A DNA stretch of 64,000 nt, from positions 5,084,001 through 5,148,000 of the forward strand of contig OW818680.1 in the NCBI GenBank assembly GCA_942493055.1. Direction: 5' to 3'. Origin of the DNA: CAIZQW01 sp942493055. GTDB taxonomy: Bacteria; Verrucomicrobiota; Kiritimatiellia; RFP12; UBA1067. Position 1 is the first letter of the stretch; each line of letters opens with the position of its first letter. A program made the translations under genes and the position numbers. The notes under the pieces were generated by a model. The model saw only the letters and a list, made by a program, of their open reading frames with translations. It had not been told where the DNA came from and did not search any database. Below are positions 1 to 7,940 of the stretch, piece after piece.

Positions 1-357
1 CGGCTTTTCGGGACGGATGGTTTTGACGTGGGTATCGAAGTGGCTGGAGCGGAGGCGAGTCTGACCGCGCTCGTGAAGGAGATCGGCAAAGGCGGCACCC
101 TGCTCATCGTCGGAGTCTATGGCGACAAGCCCAAGGTCGATATGTCGGTCGTGTGCGAACATGAGCTGACGCTCAAAGGATCGATGATGTACCGCCACGA
201 GGACTGGGTGCAGGCTGTGGAATGGATTGCTTCAGGGTCTGTGAAAACCGAACCGCTGGTGACCCGCCATTTTCCCTTTGACGAATATGCCGAAGCGTAT
301 CATTTCATTGATGCGCAGGGCGATAAAACCATGAAGGTCATGATCGATGTTCAATAA
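1..357 (+). CDS. Zinc/MDR-type alcohol (polyol) dehydrogenase, C-terminal part
   Basis: The reading frame is open from base 1 to the TAA at 355, so the 5' end of the gene lies outside the window. The visible 118 residues form the last part of a medium-chain dehydrogenase/reductase. They contain the end of the Rossmann domain (GIEVAGAEASL, then KGGTLLIVGVYGD) and the closing catalytic-domain strands (LKGSMMYRHEDW, the usual 'PLVTRHFPFDEYAEAYHFID' type ending). The zinc ligands would be in the missing part. The family oxidises or reduces sugars, polyols or threonine with NAD(P). Its end overlaps the next start by 11 bp, so it is translationally linked to the PfkB kinase and belongs to a sugar-catabolism operon. 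The substrate cannot be told. Confidence 0.85.
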   Translation, partial: RLFGTDGFDVGIEVAGAEASLTALVKEIGKGGTLLIVGVYGDKPKVDMSVVCEHELTLKGSMMYRHEDWVQAVEWIASGSVKTEPLVTRHFPFDEYAEAYHFIDAQGDKTMKVMIDVQ

Positions 358-1258
358 CAGCGTGCAAAAATCTCCCGCGTGCGTCGTCGGGATCGGCGAG
401 ATCCTCTGGGATCTTCTGCCAACAGGTAAGCTGTTGGGCGGCGCCCCGGGGAATGTGGCGGCAATGGCTACGCAATTGGGGATGCACGGGATGGTCGTCA
501 GTGCGGTTGGCGATGACCCGTACGGGCGCGAGATCCTCGGACAACTGGATCGTAACGGTGTTGACCGCTCTGGCATTCGCTCCCTTAAAGAACTGGCTAC
601 GGGGGTTGTGGATGTCACCCTGGACAGCGCGGGCGTTCCGTCGTTTTCAATCCGGCAGCCCGCAGCCTGGGATGCCATTTCATTTGATGATGCGTTAGCG
701 AGCGTAGCCAAGTCAGCAGATGCGGTCGTCTTCGGTACTCTTGCGCAGCGTGATCCCCGCAGCAGAGCAGGAATCACTGATTTTCTGCGCGCGGCCCGGC
801 CCGGTTGCCTCAAGGTGTGCGATGTCAATTTTCGTCCGCCTTTCGTTTCAGAATCCATTATTATTGACTCGTTGAAGCTTGCTGATGTTGTAAAGCTGAA
901 TGATACTGAATTGCCGACGGTTGCAAAGATGCTCGGGATGGCGGGTGACGTTCCAACCCAGTTGAGGGATCTGCGCGCCCGTTTTGATTTGGATCTGGTT
1001 GTGTATACGATGGGTGATAAAGGCAGCCAGATGATTTCGCCGCGATATGAAGGTAGCCACCCGGGATTCAAGACACAGGTTGTTGACACCGTTGGCGCCG
1101 GGGATTCCTTCATCGCAGCGGTGACTGTCGGATTGCTTTTGGGTCTCGATTTAGACCGGATACAGGATCTGGCGAATCGGGTGGCGGTGTTTGTCTGTAC
1201 CCAGGCTGGCGGGACCCCGCCATTGCCGGCTGATATTGTTTCAGAATTTAAAAAGTAA
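347..1258 (+). CDS. PfkB-family carbohydrate kinase (fructokinase-like)
   Basis: This 303-aa protein is the normal length for a ribokinase/PfkB sugar kinase. The N-terminal substrate-binding motif is visible as LGGAPGNVAAMATQLG, and the C-terminal PfkB signature as DTVGAGDSF, with the catalytic base at about Asp253. The GEILWDLLP opening and GGAPGN motif resemble bacterial fructokinases more than adenosine or ribose kinases. It should phosphorylate a ketose or similar sugar in the cytoplasm using ATP. The ATG at 347 overlaps the end of the upstream dehydrogenase, and the aldo/keto reductase follows after 11 bp, so all are probably co-transcribed. The exact sugar is unknown; the neighbouring RbsD mutarotase and the downstream fucosidase suggest a ketose made from an imported deoxy-sugar or pentose. 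Confidence 0.9.
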   Translation: MFNNSVQKSPACVVGIGEILWDLLPTGKLLGGAPGNVAAMATQLGMHGMVVSAVGDDPYGREILGQLDRNGVDRSGIRSLKELATGVVDVTLDSAGVPSFSIRQPAAWDAISFDDALASVAKSADAVVFGTLAQRDPRSRAGITDFLRAARPGCLKVCDVNFRPPFVSESIIIDSLKLADVVKLNDTELPTVAKMLGMAGDVPTQLRDLRARFDLDLVVYTMGDKGSQMISPRYEGSHPGFKTQVVDTVGAGDSFIAAVTVGLLLGLDLDRIQDLANRVAVFVCTQAGGTPPLPADIVSEFKK

Positions 1259-1269
1259 GGAGATTATCC

Positions 1270-2451
1270 ATGAGTGATAAAACGATGCAGTGCGATCAAG
1301 TGTGTTTTGATCAAACGATTTGCGGAATTGATCCGGCGACTGTTCAGCAGTTGCGCTTGGCAAGTGGAAGGCTGATGCCAGCGGCCGCCTTCGGCACCTT
1401 TCATTCCGACTGGGCTCAGGCGTATATGAAGGATGCGACGGTCGAAGCGATCCGCCTGGGCTGGCGCCACATCGACACGGCGCGCGCGTATGAGAACGAG
1501 GACAAGGTGGGCGAGGCGATCCGCGAGGCTATTCGGAAGGGATATATCACCTCGGCCGACGACCTGTTCATCACCGGGAAGCTCTGGAACGGTCACATGG
1601 CTCCCAAGGATGTGGCCCCTGCCTTCGAGGCGACGCTGAAGGCGTTAGGGGTTGACAAGCTCGACATGTATCTGAATCACTGGCCCTGGCCCAATGTCCA
1701 CACGCCTGGATGCACGGGCAGCCATCGCAATCCCGATGCCGTGCCCTACATCCACGAAGCGTTTATGGATACGTGGGGTGAAATTCTTAAACTTAAGAAG
1801 GCAGGCAAGATCGTGGACGTCGGAACCTCCAACCACACCGAAGCGACGATGAAGCTGCTGCTCAGGGATGTGGCCAAGGCGGATCGCCCGGTGGCAAACC
1901 AGATGGAGATGCATCCGCTCTGCCAGCAGACAGACCTCCGTCGCTATTTCGAATCAGAAGGGATCGCGTGCACGGGTTACATGTCGCTGGGATCGCCGAA
2001 TCGTCCGGGACGTGACCGCTTCAAGGAGCACCGTGCAGACATGATGGATCCCGTCATCCAGGCGATCTCGAAAGAGCTTGGCGTGGCGCCGGCGCGCGTC
2101 TGCCTCAACTGGGCAGCCCAGCGCGAGAATAAGAGCGGCGGATATGTGGCCATGGCGACCCGCTCCGACTGGATGCTGGATAATCTCAAGGCTTCGACCG
2201 AAGATCTGCTCTCCTCCGAGCAGCTGTTGCGTATCAGTGGCGACAACACGCCAGCGCATCCGGGGATCGATGCCAACAACCGGCTGATCTGGGGTCAGGT
2301 CTTCCTCTGGCCGGAAGCGGATGGCGACTGGCGCGTGCTGTGGAACGACAGCCAGGTCTTTGAGACCCGGGCGAACTATGCGACCTTCAAGGCTGCTTGG
2401 GAGGCGTACCATAAGGTTCAACTGGCAACAACCTTCAGGAGTCAACCATGA
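1270..2451 (+). CDS. Aldo/keto reductase
   Basis: A 393-aa NAD(P)H-dependent aldo/keto reductase with a complete catalytic tetrad: Asp69 and Tyr74 in HIDTARAYEN, Lys104 in ITGKLWN and His137 in LNHWPWP. It is longer than the usual 280-330 aa, with about 25 extra N-terminal residues and an extended C terminus ending in a Trp-rich segment (WGQVFLWPEADGDW), so it is a divergent subgroup. A good ribosome-binding site (AAGGAG at 1257) precedes the ATG. The gene starts 11 bp after the kinase and its stop overlaps the rbsD start (ATGA). In this operon it probably interconverts a sugar aldehyde or ketone and a polyol during catabolism. The substrate is not deducible. Confidence 0.88.
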   Translation: MSDKTMQCDQVCFDQTICGIDPATVQQLRLASGRLMPAAAFGTFHSDWAQAYMKDATVEAIRLGWRHIDTARAYENEDKVGEAIREAIRKGYITSADDLFITGKLWNGHMAPKDVAPAFEATLKALGVDKLDMYLNHWPWPNVHTPGCTGSHRNPDAVPYIHEAFMDTWGEILKLKKAGKIVDVGTSNHTEATMKLLLRDVAKADRPVANQMEMHPLCQQTDLRRYFESEGIACTGYMSLGSPNRPGRDRFKEHRADMMDPVIQAISKELGVAPARVCLNWAAQRENKSGGYVAMATRSDWMLDNLKASTEDLLSSEQLLRISGDNTPAHPGIDANNRLIWGQVFLWPEADGDWRVLWNDSQVFETRANYATFKAAWEAYHKVQLATTFRSQP

Positions 2452-2867
2452 GAGAAACCGGAATTGTCAATCGCGATATTTGCGATATCCTCAGCACCTT
2501 GGGACACACGGATGAGGTAATCGTGTGTGATGCCGGCTTCGCCATTCCGCTCGGCGTGCGGACTATTGATATCTCGCTGGCGGAGAACAAGCCCACCGTG
2601 CCGGAAGTGCTGGCGGAATTGAGGAAGCATTTCTCGGTCGAGAAGCTGGTGATCTCGGAAGAGACGAAAAAGGTGGTGCCGACCCGCTTCAAGGAGTTGA
2701 CGAAATCTTTTGGCAAAGGCGTTGCCGTGGAGATCATTTCGCAGAACGAGATCCGTGCACGGGCGCGGGGCGTTAAGGCTGTGATCAGGACAGGCGACTT
2801 CACAGCCTATTCCAATATTCTTCTGGTCTCTGGCGGAGGCCCCAGGTGGTATCTTGAAAATCGTTAG
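2448..2867 (+). CDS. rbsD: RbsD/FucU-family sugar mutarotase (D-ribose pyranase-like)
   Basis: A 139-aa protein, the standard RbsD length. It shows the family signature LGHTD with the catalytic His at position 20, followed by VCDAGFAIP, and near the C terminus the substrate-binding stretch AVIRTGDFTAYSNI. RbsD proteins interconvert pyranose and furanose forms of D-ribose; the sister family FucU does the same for L-fucose anomers. The motifs fit RbsD better than FucU, but the substrate inside this operon could differ. Translation is coupled to the aldo/keto reductase through an ATGA overlap. A sodium:sugar symporter follows after 27 bp, so the mutarotase probably acts on the incoming sugar. 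Confidence 0.85.
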   Translation: MRETGIVNRDICDILSTLGHTDEVIVCDAGFAIPLGVRTIDISLAENKPTVPEVLAELRKHFSVEKLVISEETKKVVPTRFKELTKSFGKGVAVEIISQNEIRARARGVKAVIRTGDFTAYSNILLVSGGGPRWYLENR

Positions 2868-2894
2868 CGTGCATGAATTAAAGGGAGATTGAAT

Positions 2895-4592
2895 ATGGCG
2901 ATGATGACATGGGCTATGAATGGGCTGGACACGGCTGTACTTTTGCTTTATCTCGTTGGCATTACAGCTGTCGGGATCTGGGTGGGGTATCGGCGTAATG
3001 CATCCAGCGAGCAGTACTTCCTCGCCAGCAAGTCTCTGGGCTGGTTCAGTATTGGAGCGGCGATGTTCGCCTCGAATATTTCGACGATCCACCTGGTCGG
3101 GTTGGCAGCGTCCGGCGCCAATGAAGGGCTGGTCATCGGTAACTTTGAATGGATGGCCGCCTTCTGCCTGATCATCCTCGGGCTGGTCTTTGCCCCGTTC
3201 TATTTTCGGAGCGGGATAACCACCCTGCCCGAGTTCCTTGAAAAGCGTTATGGCCATGGCGCACGGACATTCCTGGCGGTGATCAGCATCTTGGGTGCGC
3301 TCTTTGTCCATATTGGAATCAGCATGTACGCCGCGGCAGTCGTGTTTGAAAGCTTCCTCGGTGTCGGCAAGATGACCTCCATTATCGCCATTTCAGGTAT
3401 CACGCTCCTGTATACTGTCCTTGGCGGACTGAAAGCTGTCGTGGTGACGGAAACGATCCAGACAGTCTTGTTACTGGGCGGAGCGATCCTGCTGCTCATC
3501 TTGGGCATCAACTATCTGCCGCAGGTCGGTGTCACGGACGTGGCCACCCTCAAGGCTGCGCTCAAGCCTGATCAGTTGAGCATCTTGCATCCCGTTCACA
3601 ATGCTGCAGGACAGCTGAGCAGTTACTCCTGGCTCGCGGTTCTGCTCGGCTACCCCATTCTGGGCATCTGGTATTGGTGCTCTGACCAGACGATTGTCCA
3701 ACGCGTACTCGGTGCAAAAACACAGCGTGATGCGCAACTCGGGCCGCTCTTCGCCGGGTTTCTCAAAATACTGCCGATGTTCCTGCTCGTCTTTCCGGGC
3801 GTGATCGGCTACGTGATGTACAAAAACGGAGCGATGTCCTTGGGAGAAAACGCCCCTGACTATAACAAGGTGTTGCCGGAAATGATCAAGGTCCTCGTGC
3901 CGCAGGGGCTCAAAGGCCTCATGGCCGCGGGTATGCTGGCGGCGCTCATGAGCACCATTGCTTCCGCGTTGAACAGTTGCGCCACGGTCATCTCCCTGGA
4001 TATTGTCAAGCAGGTGAGGCCGAAAACGGATGAAGCGCAGCAGGTGTTCATCGGCCGTGTCAGCACTGGCGTCGTCATGGTCCTGGCCATGCTCTGGTCG
4101 ACGCAGGGTGGACAGTTCGGTACGATTTTTGAAGCCATTAACAAGATACCGATGACCTTCGCTCCTGCAGTGACGACGATTTTTGTCCTCGGCGTATTCT
4201 GGAAACGGGGAACGTGGCAGGCGGCGATGACGACCCTTTATGTGGGCTCGATTATCGGCGTGATCTATTTTGTGCTGGATATGCCGCCCATCGGAAAAAT
4301 GATCCTGGGCGGAACCGCTCAAGCAGGGTTCGCCGGGCTGGTGAGCGATACGACTCAAGGCTTAGGCATCCCGTTCATGCTGGTCGGCCCGCTCATCGCA
4401 GTCCTGTGTATCCTTATCTACATCGTGACAAGTTTGCTGACGCCTGCGATGGATAAAGAGGTGGTTGCAAAAGTCTGCTGGGATCATCCGCTGGCATTCT
4501 TGAGAGGCCGCATCACGGGGCTGGGCGATCCGCGGATCGTAGCGTTGATCCTTGGCGCAGTGGTCGGCGTGTTGTATTATTGGTTGCGGTAG
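2895..4592 (+). CDS. Sodium:solute symporter (SSS family), sugar transporter
   Basis: A polytopic inner-membrane protein of about 565 residues with roughly 13-14 hydrophobic segments. It has the SSS-family hallmarks YFLASKSLGWFSIGAAMFASNIS near the N terminus and WYWCSDQTIVQRVLGAK in the middle, as in SGLT/YidK-type sugar transporters. It should import a sugar with Na+. ATG 2895 is preferred over an upstream in-frame TTG (2889) because AAGGGAG at 2881-2887 is correctly spaced from it. It is the last gene of the operon and is followed by a probable terminator at 4630. The related length and motifs favour a monosaccharide, but specificity is not readable. Confidence 0.92.
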   Translation: MAMMTWAMNGLDTAVLLLYLVGITAVGIWVGYRRNASSEQYFLASKSLGWFSIGAAMFASNISTIHLVGLAASGANEGLVIGNFEWMAAFCLIILGLVFAPFYFRSGITTLPEFLEKRYGHGARTFLAVISILGALFVHIGISMYAAAVVFESFLGVGKMTSIIAISGITLLYTVLGGLKAVVVTETIQTVLLLGGAILLLILGINYLPQVGVTDVATLKAALKPDQLSILHPVHNAAGQLSSYSWLAVLLGYPILGIWYWCSDQTIVQRVLGAKTQRDAQLGPLFAGFLKILPMFLLVFPGVIGYVMYKNGAMSLGENAPDYNKVLPEMIKVLVPQGLKGLMAAGMLAALMSTIASALNSCATVISLDIVKQVRPKTDEAQQVFIGRVSTGVVMVLAMLWSTQGGQFGTIFEAINKIPMTFAPAVTTIFVLGVFWKRGTWQAAMTTLYVGSIIGVIYFVLDMPPIGKMILGGTAQAGFAGLVSDTTQGLGIPFMLVGPLIAVLCILIYIVTSLLTPAMDKEVVAKVCWDHPLAFLRGRITGLGDPRIVALILGAVVGVLYYWLR

Positions 4593-4593
4593 A

Positions 4594-4626
4594 GGCAGCG
4601 GGCAGTTGGCAGCAGCAGTTGGCAGT
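4594..4626 (+). repeat. Short tandem repeat array, GGCAGTT heptamer family
   Basis: Degenerate direct repeats of a 6-7 bp unit (GGCAGTT, GGCAGCA, GCAGTT, GGCAGT) begin two bases after the symporter stop codon. The same unit recurs at 24225-24250, 26620-26642 and 43019-43050. Confidence 0.7.
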
Positions 4627-4629
4627 ACG

Positions 4630-4662
4630 CATCCGGGGAATAAACGGATGGGGTGTTTTTTT
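4630..4662 (+). terminator. Probable Rho-independent terminator after the sugar operon
   Basis: The inverted repeat CATCCG (4630-4635) and CGGATG (4645-4650) is separated by a 9-nt loop. After GGGTG comes an unbroken run of seven Ts. It lies 38 bp past the symporter stop. The stem is short, so this is a moderate call. Confidence 0.6.
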
Positions 4663-4668
4663 AAAATT

Positions 4669-4766
4669 GAGAGTTAAAAGCTAAACGTTGAGAGTTAAAC
4701 GTTAAACGCTTAACGCTGACCTGTCCGCCGTAGCTTTAGCGAAGGTGGAACGCTCAACTCTTAACA
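4669..4766 (+). repeat. Composite element: heptamer array, palindromic core, inverted heptamers
   Basis: Seven consecutive 7-bp units (GAGAGTT, AAAAGCT, AAACGTT, GAGAGTT, AAACGTT, AAACGCT, TAACGCT) run from 4669 to 4717. A ~30-bp core at 4720-4749 (starting CCTGTCCGCCG, ending GCGAAGGTGGA) follows, with an imperfect inner hairpin. Then come AACGCTC and AACTCTT, which are inverted copies of the left units. The whole element sits just upstream of the SD of the next gene. The core recurs at 11560-11589 and, inverted, at 41961-41991. Confidence 0.75.
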
Positions 4767-4785
4767 AGGGGGAGGGGAATTTGGC

Positions 4786-7700
4786 ATGAAGTATTTAGTG
4801 AGTTCGAAGGTATGTTCCTGGTTCGTCATGTTGTTGCTTGCTCACGTGTCGCCCGCGTCATGGGCCGCAGAGAAGACTAGCCTGCCGCCGCCTGCCTCGC
4901 GGACGACGCAGAACATCCAGGGCTGGAACGTGCGGGTGGATGATCGACTCTTGGTGCCACCCAACGACACAATCGGCGCGCGTGCGCTCAAAATGCTCGA
5001 GGCCAAGCTGGTCGATATCACCTACGTGGTGCCGAGCGAAAATCTCAAGAAGCTGCAAGCTGTGGCCATCGTTCTTGATCTGTCGCACGGCCCCCTGCAC
5101 AACATGCAGTATCATCCCGGTGCCGACTGGTTGCAGGAGCATGGTTATGCCACTAATCTGGTTAAGTGCGTGCACATTCCTGAAGCCAAGGATCTGCTCA
5201 CCTCGCGGAGCATCAATGAGCAACCCTGGGTCGTCCTGCACGAACTCGCCCACGCCTATCACGATCAGGTCCTCGGCTTTGAAGAGCCGCGCGTGATGCA
5301 GGCCTTTGAAAACTTTCGTAAGAGCGGCCGCGGCGACAACGCGCTCCTCTACAACGGTTCCCGTGTACGGCATTACGGACTGACAGACCAGAAAGAGTTC
5401 TTCGCTGAAATGACCGAGTCCTATTTCGGCACGGACGATTTCTTCCCCTTCACTGCTGCGGAGCTGATGACATCGGAGCCCGAGATCTTTGAACTCATGA
5501 AGGCGATTTGGGGTCCGCTCGCCTTTGACAGATCAAACCGTTCCGCCAAGCGTTCGCCCGTCAGCCAGAAAGCCTCTGCGAGCACACTCTGGTATGCCAA
5601 GCCCGCACAGAAGTGGGCCGAGGCTCTGCCGGTCGGTAACGGGCGCCTGGGCGCCATGGTGTTCGGCAAAACCGACAGGGAGCGTCTCCAGCTCAACGAG
5701 CAGACCATCTGGACTGGCCAGCCTTATGACCCGACCCGGCCTGGCGGTCCCAAGGCCTTGCCGGAGATCCAGAAGCTGGTCTTCGAAGGAAAGTGGTTTG
5801 AAGCGGAGGCGCTCTTCGCCAAGAAGATGATGGGCAAGCCGGATCAGATGAAGTATCAGCCGCTGGGCGATCTCTTCCTTGAATTCCCTGGACATACAAA
5901 CGTGATTGACTACTGCCGTACGCTGGATCTGAACACAGCGATTGCCGGCGTCTCCTATAGCGTCGATGGCGTGACCTTCAAACGGGAAGTCTTCTCGAGC
6001 GCGCAGGATCAGGTCATGGTCGTGCGGCTGACAGCGGACAAGCCAGGCTCCCTTTCGTTCAACACCATGTTGTGCGGGATCACCAACACCAATACGCCGG
6101 GCGATGAGAAGTTTGAAACCGAGGTGCTCAAGGACGGCGAACTGGTCCTCTCCGGACGTGCGGCCTCCTACTGCGATATCAAGGGCCGTATCCGCTATCA
6201 GGGACGGGTTCATGTGATCCCCGAGGGCGGCAAGCTTTCCACCAGCAAGGACGCGGTCTCTGTCCAAGGCGCGAACTCAGCCATGCTGCTTATTGTGGCC
6301 GCCACCAATTTCAAGCGCTATGACGACATCAGCGGTGACCCGGAGGAGCGGGCTAAAGGCTACATGGCCTGGGTTGACAACCGCACGCTGGACCGCCTCC
6401 TCACGCGTCATCTGGCATCGCATAAAGATGTTTTCGGGCGCGTCAATATGAGTCTGCCCACCACCGAGGCCTCGACCCATCCGACCGATGAGCGCTTGCG
6501 CACGTATGATCCGGAAAAGGACCCGCAGCTCATGGCCCTGATGTTCCAGTACGGACGTTACCTGCTTCTGGGGAGCAGCCGTCCCGGGGGCCAGCCTGCT
6601 AACCTGCAGGGGATCTGGAACGGCGACATGAATCCGGCCTGGGAAAGCAAGTACACGGCTAATATAAACGTGCAGATGAACTACTGGCCCGCCGAAGTGG
6701 CCGGGCTTCAGGAGTGCCTTGAACCACTGACACAGATGGTGCAGGAACTCTCAGAGACCGGAACCAAGGTAGCCAAGGTGCACTATGGCGCCAGTGGCTG
6801 GGTCTTCCATCAGAACACGGACCTCTGGCGTGCGGCGGCTCCGATGGACGGTCCGACCTGGGGCACCTTCTCAGTCGGCGGCGCCTGGCTCTGCACGCAT
6901 CTGTGGGAGCACTATCTCTACAGCAAAGACGAAGGCTACCTGCGCACGGTCTATCCGCTCTTCAAAGGAGCATGCGAATTCTTCCTGGACACCCTGGTCG
7001 AATACCCGAGGACGAAATGGCTGGTCACCTGTCCCGCGAACTCGCCCGAGAGCTTCCCGGCGAGTCCGGGCAATCATTCGTTTTACGACGAGTACTGTAA
7101 ATTTACCCAGCCCGGCACGACGATTGCCGCCGGCACGACCATGGACATGCAGATCCTTCGCGACCTCTTCGCTGCCTGTGTCGAGGCTGGCCGCGTGCTG
7201 AAGACCGACGAGGCCTTCTGCCAGAAGGTGGCTGCGACACGCGAACGCCTTGCGCCGATGCAGATCGGTAAAAAAGGAAACCTGCAGGAGTGGATCGAGG
7301 ACTGGGGCGACATCGAGAAGCAGCACCGCCATATCTCGCATCTCTACGGTCTTTATCCCAGCGCGCAGATCTCGCCCCGCGCCACACCTGCGCTGGCTGA
7401 GGCAGCCAAGGTGTCGCTGAATATGCGCGGCGACGGCGGCACCGGCTTCGGAATGGCTTGGAAGGCTGCCTGCTGGGCGCGCCTGCTGGATGGCGAACAC
7501 GCCAACGTCTGCCTCGCGAATCTGGTGGCCAAGCAGACCTGTCCGAATCTCTTTTCAATCTGTTTCTCTGCACCGCAGGTGGAGGGCGCGATGGGCGCCA
7601 CGGCCGCTATTGCCGAGATGGTGATGCAGTCGCAGGCGGGTGAAATTCAGTTGCTGCCAGCGTTGCCCAAGGCGTGGCATACAGGCGAGGTCTCGGGGCT

Positions 7701-7932
7701 GCGTGCACGCAATGGATTCGAGGTCAGCGAAGTCTGGTCGCAGGGACGGCTAATTTCCGCGACGATCATTTCCACGCTTGGCGAACCGTGCGCGGTTAGG
7801 TATCATTGTCCATTACGTGTGTCCGAGAATGGAGCCGCAGTCTCAGTCGTGCGCCCCAAAGCGACGGTTTTGAATTTCAAAACAAAGGCTGGAAGCGTCT
7901 ACATCCTCACACCTGAAACATCTGCGAACTAA
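4786..7932 (+). CDS. Secreted metallopeptidase-like domain fused to GH95 alpha-L-fucosidase
   Basis: A 1,048-aa protein with a signal peptide (about residues 1-27, ending at WAAEK). Residues ~30-245 form a zinc-peptidase-like domain with HELAH at 152-156 and, ~50 residues on, EFFAE at 204-208. This arrangement recalls anthrax-lethal-factor-like (ATLF/M34-type) domains. From about residue 266 to the end is a full glycoside hydrolase family 95 protein: the N-terminal beta-sandwich (LPVGNGRLGAM, QLNEQTIWTG), then the (alpha/alpha)6 barrel with Asn626 and Asn628 in NINVQMNYWPAE and the likely general acid Glu755 in NSPES. GH95 enzymes release alpha-1,2-L-fucose (some alpha-L-galactose) by inversion. 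The ATG has a strong SD (AAGGGGGAGGGG). Fusion of a peptidase-like domain to GH95 is unusual and suggests a fucosylated glycoprotein target. Confidence 0.88.
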   Translation: MKYLVSSKVCSWFVMLLLAHVSPASWAAEKTSLPPPASRTTQNIQGWNVRVDDRLLVPPNDTIGARALKMLEAKLVDITYVVPSENLKKLQAVAIVLDLSHGPLHNMQYHPGADWLQEHGYATNLVKCVHIPEAKDLLTSRSINEQPWVVLHELAHAYHDQVLGFEEPRVMQAFENFRKSGRGDNALLYNGSRVRHYGLTDQKEFFAEMTESYFGTDDFFPFTAAELMTSEPEIFELMKAIWGPLAFDRSNRSAKRSPVSQKASASTLWYAKPAQKWAEALPVGNGRLGAMVFGKTDRERLQLNEQTIWTGQPYDPTRPGGPKALPEIQKLVFEGKWFEAEALFAKKMMGKPDQMKYQPLGDLFLEFPGHTNVIDYCRTLDLNTAIAGVSYSVDGVTFKREVFSSAQDQVMVVRLTADKPGSLSFNTMLCGITNTNTPGDEKFETEVLKDGELVLSGRAASYCDIKGRIRYQGRVHVIPEGGKLSTSKDAVSVQGANSAMLLIVAATNFKRYDDISGDPEERAKGYMAWVDNRTLDRLLTRHLASHKDVFGRVNMSLPTTEASTHPTDERLRTYDPEKDPQLMALMFQYGRYLLLGSSRPGGQPANLQGIWNGDMNPAWESKYTANINVQMNYWPAEVAGLQECLEPLTQMVQELSETGTKVAKVHYGASGWVFHQNTDLWRAAAPMDGPTWGTFSVGGAWLCTHLWEHYLYSKDEGYLRTVYPLFKGACEFFLDTLVEYPRTKWLVTCPANSPESFPASPGNHSFYDEYCKFTQPGTTIAAGTTMDMQILRDLFAACVEAGRVLKTDEAFCQKVAATRERLAPMQIGKKGNLQEWIEDWGDIEKQHRHISHLYGLYPSAQISPRATPALAEAAKVSLNMRGDGGTGFGMAWKAACWARLLDGEHANVCLANLVAKQTCPNLFSICFSAPQVEGAMGATAAIAEMVMQSQAGEIQLLPALPKAWHTGEVSGLRARNGFEVSEVWSQGRLISATIISTLGEPCAVRYHCPLRVSENGAAVSVVRPKATVLNFKTKAGSVYILTPETSAN

Positions 7933-7940
7933 AAAAGGAA

